Below, one piece after another: positions 33,018 to 43,900 of a stretch of DNA of 64,000 bases (its first letter is position 1; each line of letters opens with the position of its first letter). The DNA is taken from contig JAACJK010000116.1 of the NCBI GenBank assembly GCA_013368325.1, positions 496,001-560,000 on the forward strand. The letters run 5' to 3'. The notes beneath the pieces are model-generated. The model was not told the origin of the DNA. It saw only the letters and a list, made by a program, of their open reading frames with translations, and searched no databases. This DNA comes from Ephemerocybe angulata. Lineage: Eukaryota > Basidiomycota > Agaricomycetes > Agaricales > Psathyrellaceae. The position numbers and the translations under genes are program-made.

Positions 33018-33441
33018 TGTAAAGGTCGCAGCCCGGCTGCGTACCGACGCCCGCGCCACGAACACCCATAAAAGGCAATAGCCCCTAGCGCCCATAGGCG
33101 CCCACAATCCTGTCGGTTTTGGCCATAGCGCCGATGCCGATCAGGACCCTAAAAGCTCGGTAATCCTGCGGGAATTACCGTAGCACCCTCGTTCCTCCCT
33201 ATATAAACGGACTCTTTAGATTTATTTTCCTTTCGTGCTTCGTCTCCCCCAGTTCAGTCGTTCCGTCCCGTTTCGTTCCCGGTCTCGTTCCCCTCTACTT
33301 TATCTGTCTCTCTCTCTCGTCGTACCACCACTACTCAGCCTCAATCAAATCTATTTCACCTATCAACCGACTACGTGAGTACATCGTACGAAGCCCTCTG
33401 TCCATCGCTCCCTCGCACTCGCGTGACTCGTCGTCACTACA
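33018..33441 (+). repeat. 3' LTR of gypsy element 1
   Basis: 424 bp, no difference to the 5' LTR found by eye. It is preceded by TTCCCGGGGGA, a short candidate polypurine tract. Confidence 0.93.
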
Positions 33442-33755
33442 CCGTCTCCAAGGCTCCAGCGCCGCGCGTTGCAGCTCGAGGATGTCCAAATCTTCTATCG
33501 GGTAGTAAGACGGTTCGAATAGTTGGTCGAGGCGGCAGGTAGCGCGCAAAGCAGCTTCCCAAACGCGCCTCTGGTTCACGGCGCTGCGGATGGCGTTGCA
33601 CGTCTGCAGAAAGCTTAGAGTCTGTAATTCTGGTGAAGTTAAATGTGTCGCACCTGGCCCAAACTGAGCACATCTGGCGCGTAAAGTTCCTGAATGATGC
33701 AGAGGAAGAGCTCTAGCGGTAGATTCAGGATGCCTCGAGACCTGTTTTCGGCCAT
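33442..33755 (-). pseudogene. F-box gene F, 5' part (split by a gypsy element)
   Basis: The ATG at 33753-33755 starts MAENRSRGILNLPLELFLCI; exon 1 ends DVLSLGQ before a GTGCGA...CTGCAG intron. Exon 2 begins TCNAIRSAVNQRRVWEAALR and runs to ALEPWRR, where the gypsy element interrupts it. The element TTAAGCGCT is 103 bp upstream of the ATG, as in copies E and E'. See the 3' part at 23795-25138. Confidence 0.8.
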
Positions 33756-34260
33756 GATGGTGGTTCGAAAGGAAGTGGGCCACGCGGCGTTCGAGTGCGT
33801 TCGGGAGTGGATTTGGACGCTGATGACATCACTCGCGGCTGGCGAGGCCTTTATTTAAGCGCTGGCTGAAACTAGTCTCGGCTACCCATCCGTCCGCGTG
33901 CGTTGAATCAAAAATGGGATCACTTCCGAGACTAGGCTGAAACTATCTGAAGACTGAAGTGAACTCATAGATCTTGTCCTTGGCATCGGGGGTGTACGAC
34001 TGAACAATCTTGGAGCCTCAATCCAAGCTCGATTCGACAGCCTTGATGACATCCACGATATCAACCGAGCGATATTGCGTTTTAGATTTAGGCGCCGGTG
34101 GAGGCATCCGCTCCCATCGTTCCTCGCCGTTTTACCTCCGCACGGACCCTGCTTTTTCCAGCGAGTGTCGCAGGAGAACTAGGAGGTGTCGCAGGCAATT
34201 CGGCAGGTATGCTATCTCAACTACGTGTTCTTGCCGAACTGAACCGCTTCTACTCTACAG
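33756..34260. other. Intergenic stretch with promoter of F and an exon relic
   Basis: It holds TTAAGCGCT at 33855-33863 before gene F. Around 33945-34095 lies a minus-strand coding relic containing KIVQSYTPDAKDKIYEFTSV with a stop upstream, the partner of 23321-23440. No intact gene. Confidence 0.5.
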
Positions 34261-35228
34261 GTATATGAGGTCGGATCACTACCGGGAGACCCTCAATTTC
34301 GCCTGCTCGACTGCTTGGATTTCGGCGCTGAAGACATCGAAACGTTTTGGATGGACGGTAATCGTGTTTATTTTACTATGGCTGATGCGATAGGCGCCTG
34401 GGACTACATCCGCTCTCGGTTCTCTTTCTGGAAAGGAAAGCCAAGTGACGATAAAGTACATGTGCGTACTTTCCTCGAGTATCCCGCACCCTTTCTGATT
34501 ACGTCGCTTCCGGATAGGTCAGCTCGATGGGAAACCACATTGTCGTGTTGGCAGAGAGATTTGTCACTGTCTCCCAACTTCCTGCTCTGAGGGACCTAGA
34601 CGCGCCATCTTGCTTTCCTTAGATCATAGCGCAGAAGGAAATCGACGATCAGCCTAGACTGCTCTGCCATTCTCAGTACCGGAACCAGAAACCTTCTTTC
34701 GACGATAGAGATACACGCATTGTTCTGCCGTCTCGGTGGTATGAACAGGAGGAAGATACAGCTATGTTCGACGTAATTCAACACAAGAGCAGCAAGTTTG
34801 CAAAAGATGCAATCGTGATCGAGAGGTACAAAGTCGATTTCAGGGACCCGAAATCCGGTATCATCGAAATACAGTCAGAGGTAAAGATACCCCCTCCCTT
34901 CAAGACAACGAACGATTCAGGCGGGAGGCCATCCCTCAATTATCACACCTACCGGCCGACGTCCATTTTCTCTGGATATGCTTCGCTCGTTGTCGAGTAT
35001 AACCCTCCAGAAGGGTGGCCCCATGGCACGTGTGTATACCTCCTACACAGACCCTTTTCATTGGACTCCGACGTCGACGAGTGGGACGTGCGATGGGTAG
35101 ATGAACGGAGGTCGTGTATAATGGAAGTGTCTAATGGTACCACACAGTACTGTCCATTCTCGGGAAGGATAGTGCACGTATGTCCGAGGACAGGCGTCCT
35201 AGTCTACCATTCACCAATCCACTTGTAA
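34261..35228 (+). pseudogene. F-box copy G, 5'-truncated with a nonsense codon
   Basis: Only the last two exons are present. Exon 3 starts at 34261 after CTCTACAG and reads VYEVGSLPGDPQFRLLDC, FWMDGNRVYFT and GAWDYIRSRFSFWK. The last exon begins VSSMGNHIVVLAERFVTV, meets an in-frame TAG at 34620-34622, then stays open through YHTYRPTSIFSGYASLVVEY to CPFSGRIVHVCPRTG and the stop at 35228. No F-box or exon 2 is found upstream. It belongs to the A/B subgroup by sequence. It is probably dead, though the long open remainder suggests recent loss. Confidence 0.65.
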
Positions 35229-35484
35229 CGTCCGATACGCACCCATATGCATAGAGAATGGGATGTAGTTATCCCCCAGACTTCAGCACTACTTATCATT
35301 GACTGTTCGGCGCCAATCTCTTCCGCTCCATCAGGCATGTTCCACTTGGATGATGAACCCTCGTCGTTTACTCAGGGACTGCGACCTTCAACGCCCATTC
35401 CACGCAGGTGATAGGATCAGCCTCACCTTCGGGATGATCGTGCCGGGTCCGGCACATGTAGATTCCTCTCTCCTCCAAACCACC

Positions 35485-37194
35485 ATGCCACTTTTTCGAG
35501 GACTCTTAGTCCTCCCTCCAGAGCTTCTCCTTTCTATTTTCCAACATATAGACCCACCGGACCTGTTCAGTTTGGGTCAGGTATGCACGCAGGAACATCT
35601 AAAGTGGATCCGTTCTCACTGTTGCCTGCACTAGACATGCGGGCGCATCCGCAGCCTCGCCTCCAATCGCCACCTCTGGGAGTCCGCCCTAAAGACTACC
35701 TGTCGCCTCAACCAGCTCTTCGAGCCCTCATACCACCCCATAGCCGCACTGAGCCTCGCTGAAGTCCAGAGCGTGGCGTTGGGGCCTTGGAGCAGCAGCG
35801 ATAGCTTTGCTTCGCTATCGTCTCCATACTTGGGCCATGGAAGTTCAAGTCCCCAAGTTGGGCACCCACCCCCGCGACGACAGAGGATTTGGAATATGAT
35901 TCTTTTGTGCGAGTGGGAAGATAATACGGAGATGCAGGACATCTGTGTTGTGCCTGGGGGCCGCTACGTTCTTGGCAGCACCGAGACGCTGGTGTGCATC
36001 TGGGATCTGGGGCAGAATACTGGGTCGCCTCTTGGGGCCAGTGCCAACAAGGATGGTAGTATGGGCCGTTATGACCCGGTATACTCACCAGTTCCAGCAC
36101 ACCTTCTGCACGCTCCGACTGGGTCGATGATCTGGTCGATGTCGGAGCCCACACCCGTTGGAAGTTCGAGCTTTCGCTTTGTGACAGGGCAAAACTCCAG
36201 GTTGGTCGGATGGCTGGCCCGGGTCGTCTGCTTAGTGCTGATTCGTCTTGCTAAGCTTCTGCGTTTATGAAGTCGGGCCTCTCCCATCCGACTGTTACAT
36301 CCGCAGAATTGCCACTCTGTTTTTGGCGCCGACACTTTCCCTGGATGACCTCTGGATACAAGGAGATAGGCTGTTTATACAGTATAGAGAAGGGCTGCTC
36401 GTATGGGATTTTATCCTTTCAACGTACGTCGCCGTGCCGACCAGGGGCGACGTATCCATGGTGCGTGCCTCCGTTCTAGGATAGCGCTGAGGTACAAGCT
36501 AATGCGATCACTCAACTGGTAGATAACAACAAGGGGAGATTTCTTCGTTGCATGGGAGGGCCTAAATACGGGGGTATGGTCGATTCCTCCCCTTAGGCCT
36601 TTACCTCCGGACAAGGATCCTATGGACCTACCCGAGCTCACGTCGCCGGTCGAGTTCATAAACGGGATCGACTTTAATCTTATACTAAACGAAGGTCTGG
36701 ACCACCGCCCAGCATGCCGTATCCGGATCCCATCCCCCTGGTACAGCTTCCCATCGAACGCTGTCGAATTCATATTCCTTTGCGAGGAGGATGCGGAGCA
36801 ACGGGTTAGTATTGAGCGGTATATTATGAACATCACATCTGGTGAAGGGATAGGTAGTCCATCCACACTGATCTCGAGCTCGCACCCAATACCTGTACTG
36901 CTCGCTCCGGAGTATGAAGGGTACCGGACGCTGTGTGGCAGTCTGGCTGCTACCGTGACCACGGGGCTTCCCCCGCACGGTGAGGTTCGGGCGATTCATT
37001 CTGTGGGAGATGGGTTTCGATCTCGGCCGAAGGGAGCTGGTATTGTGGATAAAGTAAGGTACGGCTCTCAGGGCATTGGTGTCGTGGGCGCTGAAATTAT
37101 CTCGTACTGTCCGGGAAGCGGGAGGGTGGCCTGTGTCCCTATAAATGCTGATGTAGCTGAGACTCAGCCGAGAATCATCTGTATAGGGTACTAA
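35485..37194 (+). CDS. F-box protein copy H (intact)
   Basis: This is a predicted 512-residue F-box protein. Exons are 35485-35580, 35635-36200, 36256-36460 and 36523-37194; phases agree. It starts MPLFRGLLVLPPELLLSIFQ and the F-box ends DLFSLGQ. Exon 2 has NRHLWESALKTTCRLNQLFE and CVVPGGRYVLGSTETLVCIW. Exon 3 has FCVYEVGPLPSDCYIRRIAT, WIQGDRLFIQYREG and LLVWDFILSTYVAV. Exon 4 starts ITTRGDFFVAWEGLNTGVWS, has CRIRIPSPWYSFPSNAVEF and YRTLCGSLAATVT, and ends YCPGSGRVACVPIN. The repeated PGGRY..., QGDxL/RxF and VWDF signatures suggest degenerate WD-type blades. Predicted SCF adaptor. Confidence 0.78.
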
Positions 37195-37373
37195 CTAGCT
37201 GTGGTTTAAGAACGCGTGAAGAGAGGTGCATCGCTGGATCTGAAGCTTTAAACCTTCAAGTTAGGGTTTACGGCCCACGGGCGCTTATCCAGGCTTGTCA
37301 GCCGTGTGTGATGGCATCAGTAGTGCCCTCTTGCCTGATGAGCGGCGCGTGTCCTCTCTTTCGTTCCACCATC

Positions 37374-39177
37374 ATGGACGGAAACGTACTTCGAGGCATC
37401 CTTGCTCTTCCACTGGAGCTCTACCTCTATTTCTTCCAGGAACTTCATCCGCCAGATCTGCTTAGCTTGGGCCAGGTGGGCACATACATATTGACCAGAA
37501 AATATCGACTGTAACTCCCACCATAGACATGCAAACTTATTCGAAACACCGTCAGTCAAAGGCACGTATGGGAAGCTGCTCTACGCGCTACCTGCCGTCT
37601 CAACCAAGTATTCGAACCATCCTACGAGCCGATAGGGGAACTGAGCCTTGGGGAGCTTCAACGTGCGGCACTGGAGCCTTGGAGACGCAGCGCCAGCTTT
37701 GCGACCTGGGCTAACCGGGACGAAGGGCCAGCTGCTAGCTCCATGCAGAGAGTTGTGAGATCGGTCGGGGGCTGGGCGGACGACGATGAGAGAGAGGAGG
37801 ACGAGGACGTCGGGGCGTCCGACAGCGACTCGGGCTCGTCGAGTGAGTCGGGGGCGCAGACGGCGTCGGATGCGAACGGCGATCTGGCGCTAACGAAGGA
37901 CACCTCACGAACAGAGATCAAGCTCGTAGGCGAAAGATGTTGGGATGAGATGCGATTTGAGGAAGTATATGTCGTTCCTGGAGGGCGCTACGTCCTCGGT
38001 AGGACCGAAAAGTATGTCTGTCTCTGGGACATGGGGCAAACCGGTCAAGCGTCGCGGAATAGTAAGCTCACCAAGCTACGATACGCTTCCATCATGTGGA
38101 ACGACACTGGCTCCGTCACATGGCTAATGTCAACACCGAGGACAGTCAATGGCTCTGGTTTTCGCTTTGCCACGTGTGTAGACGACCTGTGGTAAGTCTA
38201 CCTCGCTATGCAGATTCGTTTGTCGTGCTAAGTAACTCTTCCTTACTTTGTGTCCAATTCAAGCTTTCGTGTGTTTGAGGTTGGCCCCATGCCGGATAGT
38301 TGCGCAATACGCGAGATAGCGAAGTTTGAAGGTGGCTCTCCAGGGCTCAACCCAGAGGATTTATGGGTGCAGGAAGACAGGATGATGTGCCGCTTTGATG
38401 AGGGGCTACTTGTCTGGGACTTTGTGAAATCGGAATACAGTGCCATCCCTATTCGTGGTGAAGTGGAGAAGGTCCGTGACCCCCCTACTTGAACTACCTT
38501 CCAACCAACCATCTTAATTCCGAATCTAGATAACTACAAACGGAGACCTGGTCGTTGCCTGGGAGGGCCCAAACACCGGTGTATGGACCATACCACGACT
38601 CAAGCCTCTGGAAGACGCCTCCTCAACACTGAACGAACTCTTACCGAGCAATTTCACGAACGGGGTCGACCTGGATACGATTAAAGACGACGACGACGGT
38701 GCACCGCGCCGGCAGATCCACCTCCCATCCGCCTGGTACTGCTACCCTCTACACGCGCTCGAGTATGCCACTCTTCATCAGGTTGGGGGGAAGGACATAG
38801 TCGAACGTTATCTCCTTAACATAGCTGGCGGGGCAGGAGCCCGCAGAGTCAAGACCCTGGTTTCATCTTCGCAGCCCATGGATCCTCTTGACTCTCCACA
38901 ACGCAAGAAACCCTATCGGACGATTTGCGGCGGCCTCGCTATCATGGTAGATCGATTATTATCTCCGAAAAGAGGCTGGAGGACGGGCTTCATTCAATCA
39001 GTGGGTGATGGGGCTCCGCAGCGGGACGCGGAAAAGATAGAATATGTTTTCAAGGAGCTCAACGTGGTGTTTCAAGACTTCTCTTACTGCCCGGTAACCG
39101 GACGAGCTGCTTACATTCCTCTCAACCCTCCTTCTAGAGACGTACATAAGATATCCATCATGAGACTTGATTACTGA
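37374..39177 (+). CDS. F-box protein copy I (intact, acidic insert)
   Basis: This is a four-exon family member starting MDGNVLRGILALPLELYLYF; exon 1 is 37374-37475. Exon 2 has SQRHVWEAALRATCRLNQVF and VYVVPGGRYVLGRTEKYVCL, and between them a long acidic and Ser-rich insert (ADDDEREEDEDVGASDSDSG, about 35 residues) that the other copies lack. Exon 3 reads CFRVFEVGPMPDSCAIREIA and LLVWDFVKSEYSAI. Exon 4 has ITTNGDLVVAWEGPNTGVWT and ends YCPVTGRAAYIPLN, stop at 39177. All joins keep phase. GGGCGCTTATCC lies about 95 bp before the ATG. The acidic loop may add a regulatory or binding function; that is a guess. Confidence 0.77.
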
Positions 39178-40278
39178 ATCTTAATTCTGTAGTTACTTCG
39201 GTATTTCACGTTGAATAGTCTGGGATGCGCTTTAATTACAACATACCAGCAGGGTGGGATGTCGAGGCGAAGCATGTCTCGCCAGGTGATCATACCCGGA
39301 GCCATCACGAGCGGCTAGTTTTCAAGGAGGGAGACGACTGAAAGCGTACGGGCGGGACTTCTATGCCCATCTCCAACAACAAAGTAAGATGGAACATAAA
39401 TAAGCAAATCTACAAGTACACGCAACAGGTTCAAAATCGACAGCACATAACCCTCCTCACATCCTCTCCAAAGGCCTGATCATAAGCAACCTCAAGGCAC
39501 TCCCCAGCACATCCCTCGCACAACCATACAAGAACAGCCTCGCCTGCGCCTTCTCCCTCTCGTCCTCCCCAAGACTCTTCGCCACCACTGTGTCCCATGC
39601 ACTGCTGATCGCATGTGCCAGCCTGAACGCAAACGTCACCACGCCGCTCGGCTCGTGCGCCTTCAGCGCCGTCTTCTAGTAAGGATGACCTAGAAAGAAT
39701 CAGTAAGATAATTGTTGAACGCAGCTAACTAATCAAGTGCTGTGGATTGATGTATTCCGTCAGTTAATGCATTACAAAAGAAGGACGAGCAGACTGACGG
39801 ATGAGCAGTGGTAGAGAGCACCTTTTCTTCACCAAGGGGGAGGCCGGATGAACACGTGAAGAGGAAGGAGCAGAGAGAAAGGAAACCGGCAGCACAGTTG
39901 GCAGATTAGGTTTCGCTCATTTCGCGGAAATAGGGGTACTCAGGCTCGAGGGCCTGCGCGGTTGGGTGATACTCTCCAATCCAGAATGGTACCTAAGAAT
40001 AATAAGAGTAAAGGTGCCGGTCCAGTTAGTGAAATATAGGGGCCAAGGGAAGTGTATGCCGAGGCTCGGAATGGTTGCAGTTCTTAACGCCCAAAGACAT
40101 ATGTATCAGTGTTCTACCCTCCCATCCTGGGCAGGAAGTATACCATATACATGCAAGCCTTGGCTCAGCTATATCTCCAGGCCCATCGACATATCAAAGG
40201 ACACATGCTGCCCTCGCACTCGCCGGACAATAGCAACTAACATGTAGGTACCGTGGGTTGAGCTGATTCAGTCAATGT
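39178..40278. other. Intergenic stretch with one gene fragment
   Basis: Apart from the C-terminal fragment at 39457-39690, I see no gene. It separates copy I from the truncated copy J. Confidence 0.5.
39457..39690 (-). pseudogene. C-terminal gene fragment, possibly acyl-CoA dehydrogenase-like
   Basis: The open frame reads KTALKAHEPSGVVTFAFRLA, HAISSAWDTVVAKSLGEDER and ends ALRLLMIRPLERM with the stop at 39457. An acceptor-like CTAG precedes it. The helical style and the LERM end recall the C-terminus of fungal acyl-CoA dehydrogenase-type flavoproteins, but I cannot confirm this. No upstream exon is recognised, so it is probably a fragment. Confidence 0.3.
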
Positions 40279-40711
40279 CTAGCAATCTAAGTACAAGACA
40301 CGTATCTGACTGTCAGGGGAAGGGCTTGAGGAACGTTCTGTGGGGTAGGGTATGTATGCAACCCGTCCCGTCGCCGGGCAGTACGAGAAGTCAATGGCAT
40401 TCGGGAGACCTATATCCCTGGAGAGATAATATACCTCATTGATGTCCTGCTGCCGAACATCGTCTCCCAACGAATGCGTAACGTGGATGTTCCGACCTTC
40501 GCCAGGGTTTACTACGGTGGCTAGACTTCCGCAGATGTACCGGTACGGTTTCTCGCAGCGCGGAGCGAGATCCTTATCTGTCGGCCGCGAGGAAGAAAGG
40601 AGGGTCTGCGCACCATGAGTTCCGTCACTGGTCGGGATATCAAGCAGATGGCGCTTGACTACAACTTGTGCGTCTTCTTCGGCGCAATGAAGCACGGTAT
40701 ACTCGAGTGCA
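40279..40711 (-). pseudogene. F-box copy J, last-exon fragment
   Basis: This is the end of an F-box last exon: ALEYTVLHCAEEDAQVVVKR, YRYICGSLATVVN and FSYCPATGRVAYIPYP, with a stop at 40279. On its 5' side it abuts the poly(A) tail of the LINE (T19 on the plus strand) directly. The missing 5' part is not found beyond the LINE, so the locus was also rearranged. Confidence 0.75.
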
Positions 40712-40936
40712 TTTTTTTTTTTTTTTTTTTGGTGGGGTCTCAGTCTTTGTAGCTCCTACCTAGTGTGCTCGCAGACGTCGTGGACCATGGTCGGAGTAAA
40801 CCGAATAGTGAATTCTAAATACCAAGGAGGAAATGCGTTACGCACGCGCGCCGAAGCGCGCAGTGTGGGACTCTGCTACCCAGAACGCCCGGCCGGGACG
40901 GAACACGTGGTCAGAAAGCGCCGGGGCGCTTCCATC

Positions 40937-43900
40937 TCACCTATTCCTCCCCAATGGACGTCTCTGGCTGGCTGTGCCTCCAGTACCCACTAAAACCCCC
41001 TCATCTGCTGAGTCTAGTCGCAGGGATTTGAAATCTTTGGCATCCGTAAGTCCCTTCCAGGTTCGCTTGACCTCTGCCGGCCTAAGCGCCTTTTTTCCGA
41101 AGGCGACTCTGTTCGTAAGCACCCAGTCGATGCGGAGTTGTTTGCCTATGATCGATCTCCAGCGCGCTGTTATTTCTTCTTTCGTATGTACTCTCAGTGG
41201 ATTCTGTTCTCGACCTATCCGCCATTCACACCTGTTGACCCAGGCCAGGTACGCGGATTCCGACAGTATTATCCTGAGAAGGCGAGTCCTTCCGTCCAAG
41301 ACCTTCCCGGCCTCGTTTTTGACTTCCATTTTCCCGACTCCGAGGATCATCTCTGTCGAGATCTCAGGCCATGGGATACCCGTTTGCTCCCACATCCTTT
41401 TGGCTAGGGGCCATATTGTGGCGAAGACGCCGGCTGATGTCGGACGAGCGACGAGCAGAGAGCAGAGAGCAGAGGAGCAGAGGTCGGACAAGCAACGAGC
41501 AACGATGCAGATACAAGAGCTGTATAGTCAAAGGTAAATAGAATACAGGGAATAGGAGCGAAGCGACTATGTACCTGTATAGTCAAAGAGATCAAGTGGG
41601 GAATAATGAACGAGTAGCTACGAGTATATATGTGTCCAGATGATCTCGAACGAAAATAGAACAATAGAATGATCCAAAGAACAATAGAGTCCATATGAGT
41701 CGATATGACTAAAAGGCAGCGCGCGGGCAGTGCGCCTGAGAACAAAGGTGCGAACAAGGTGTGAACGTGCTGTGCACGAGAATAAGAAGCATGAACGTGC
41801 TGTGCATGAAGTGAGGGGAAGGCTCAGAAGAGCGAAGGCAGTGTGAAGGTGTGCAAGGGTGTGCAAAGGTGTGCAAGAGTGTGCAGGAATGCGCACGAAT
41901 GAATAGTAAAGGAAGAAATGAAAGGAAAAGAAGAGAAAATAGGTAGGCTGACCGGTGTTCACGACACATATCGTCTCTTGTCCTGACATTCTACATTCAG
42001 TGAGAATGTGGGCCAGGTCTTCCACAGGTGCATTGCACGGCTGACAGATCAGTCTGTCTGGGTTTATGTGCTTCCAGAAGAGCCCTATCTTGTGGCCCTC
42101 GTGTATACTCTTCCATGCGAATACACTGAATTTTTGGGTTATTGACGCCTTTTTTCTTAGGCGCAATGATTCCCATATTGTTTCGGGTGGGAAGTCTTTG
42201 CCCGTTGCGGCTTCGATGACAGCTCTGGTGCATGTCATCATCCTCTCGGTTCTTGCTCTGTCCTCTACACCTTTCCGCCTCATCATGAGGTGGTATGCTT
42301 GTGCCTGGGTGAGGGTATTCGCTTTAGCGCCTAGTGCCTCTACGATCCGTCCCATGCTCAGGTCGATGGAGTCAGGTTTGGGTTTCTCAGCGCCCATGTT
42401 CGCCAGTGCGTCGGCTCCATCGTTTCCAACGTCTCTGCTATGTCCTTTAACCTTGCGTAGTTTTATGGGCACCTTAGATGCAATGGCTTCACCGAGGAGT
42501 GCTCAGATTACTTCAGGGTTCTTGACGCCTATGAGGCCCTTGGAGGTCCATTTTTCGGCATGTTTCGTGAGGGCCTCGATCGCGTATTGTGAGTCGCTCG
42601 AGATGTTTATCGACTTTGCTGACTCGTTCTGTTGGATTGTTTCTAGGATCGCAACAAGTTCTCCGGTGTTATTCGTGGGTGGGTGTGGTGGTCCGATTCT
42701 CGTTGATGTGTTTCTCGTGTCGCCATGCCCGTACCATATCCCACTCCTGCATCTCGTGTCAGCTGTTCCGTTGCCGTGGCTCGATCCATCAGTGTATGGC
42801 ATATGCTTCGACGTGCTCCTCTATGCTGGGCACTTGAGGTGCTGGGCCAAACCGGTCGGTGTGCAATATTCCTTTCGGTGCCTCGTCTGGGTCCGTGAAC
42901 ATGCGAATGAGGTCAAGAGGGTGTGACGGGTCTGGGATCGGGTTCAGGATGGGTGTGAATTCTCCATCCTCTCGTGGCTCGCCTTGTGAGGCTGCTCTCG
43001 CTTCTTCGTTCCCGGGGATTCTTGGATCCCATTCTGGGATTAGGTTCCCCAGTTTCTTGAGGCCGTTTCTACGGCATTTCGTTGGGTTTTCGCAGCCCTT
43101 TAAGCGGTCCGACTTGCAGTTAGGGCACTTACAGTTCTTCCTCTGTGAGCATCCAGGGGTGTTTAGGTTGTCGGTATGGTCGACCATCTCACCTACCCGG
43201 ATTATTGCGTGGTTCTCGCGCTGGCAAATGCCCCAGCAGTCTCCATAGATGGAGACGAGCTTATCTTTGTTTCCAATATGGTACCACAATGGCATCTGTC
43301 GTTTTGTTTCAGTCGAGGGATTTATGGTGATAAGTTTCGTGTTGTATTTGTATGCAACCCTCATCATCTGTCTCAGGTTTTCAGGGAGGTCTTTTGCCGA
43401 TAGGTTGACCCTCCATGTCTGGAGGAAGGGGCTTACCAGAGCGGCTTCCCCCACATTTGTATATTTCTTGACTGCTGCTTTGGCTAGCTGGCGTGCCGCT
43501 AGCTTGCACCATGTGGGTTGTTTGTTCGGGGGAAGGGTGAGGGTCTGGATTCGTTTTGCGTCAATGGCCTCGTTCCGGGTCTCTATGTTCAGAAGCCCCA
43601 GACCGCCTTCATTTTTCGGTCTTTGTAGTGTGGGCATTCCGATGGTGTTTGCTTTTTTCTCCCCATCTTTGGCCCAAATGTAGTCATCCGTGACTCCCTT
43701 GAGTTTGTCGACAGTGTCTTTCGGCATACCTTGTACCCGTGTGAGGTACTGGGTGAATCCGCCCACAAGGGTATTGTGACTCATTGCGAGCCCTCGGATC
43801 GTGGGCCTGTTCTTAGCCCAGTGGCCCAGGGTGGTCTTTATTTTGCCCATTATTGGCTGCCACACCTCGTCCTCGCTGATGCCGTGGCCAAAGTAGGCGC

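Larger units (their letters stand above)
25139..33441 (+). mobile_element. Complete Ty3/gypsy LTR retrotransposon inside F-box gene F
   Basis: The 8303-bp element has 424-bp LTRs at both ends that look identical by eye and start TGTAAAGG and end CTACA. A target-site duplication (A)CCGT flanks it (25134-25138 and 33442-33445). Order: LTR, primer-binding site, gag-protease frame, pol frame (RT, RNase H, integrase), an extra gene on the opposite strand, a short purine-rich tract, LTR. RT before integrase places it in Ty3/gypsy. Identical LTRs and open frames point to a very recent insertion and possibly an active element. Confidence 0.95.

Noticed and set aside
40937..41491. Stand-alone 184-codon minus-strand gene
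   Set aside because: Its frame joins the LINE RNase H region exactly once the solo LTR is removed, so it is the C-terminus of LINE pol.
41800..41930. Possible short-spaced repeat array (GTGTGCAAG units)
   Set aside because: Units are short, imperfect and without spacers; it is a simple repeat within the solo LTR, not a CRISPR array, which would not be expected in a fungal nuclear genome.
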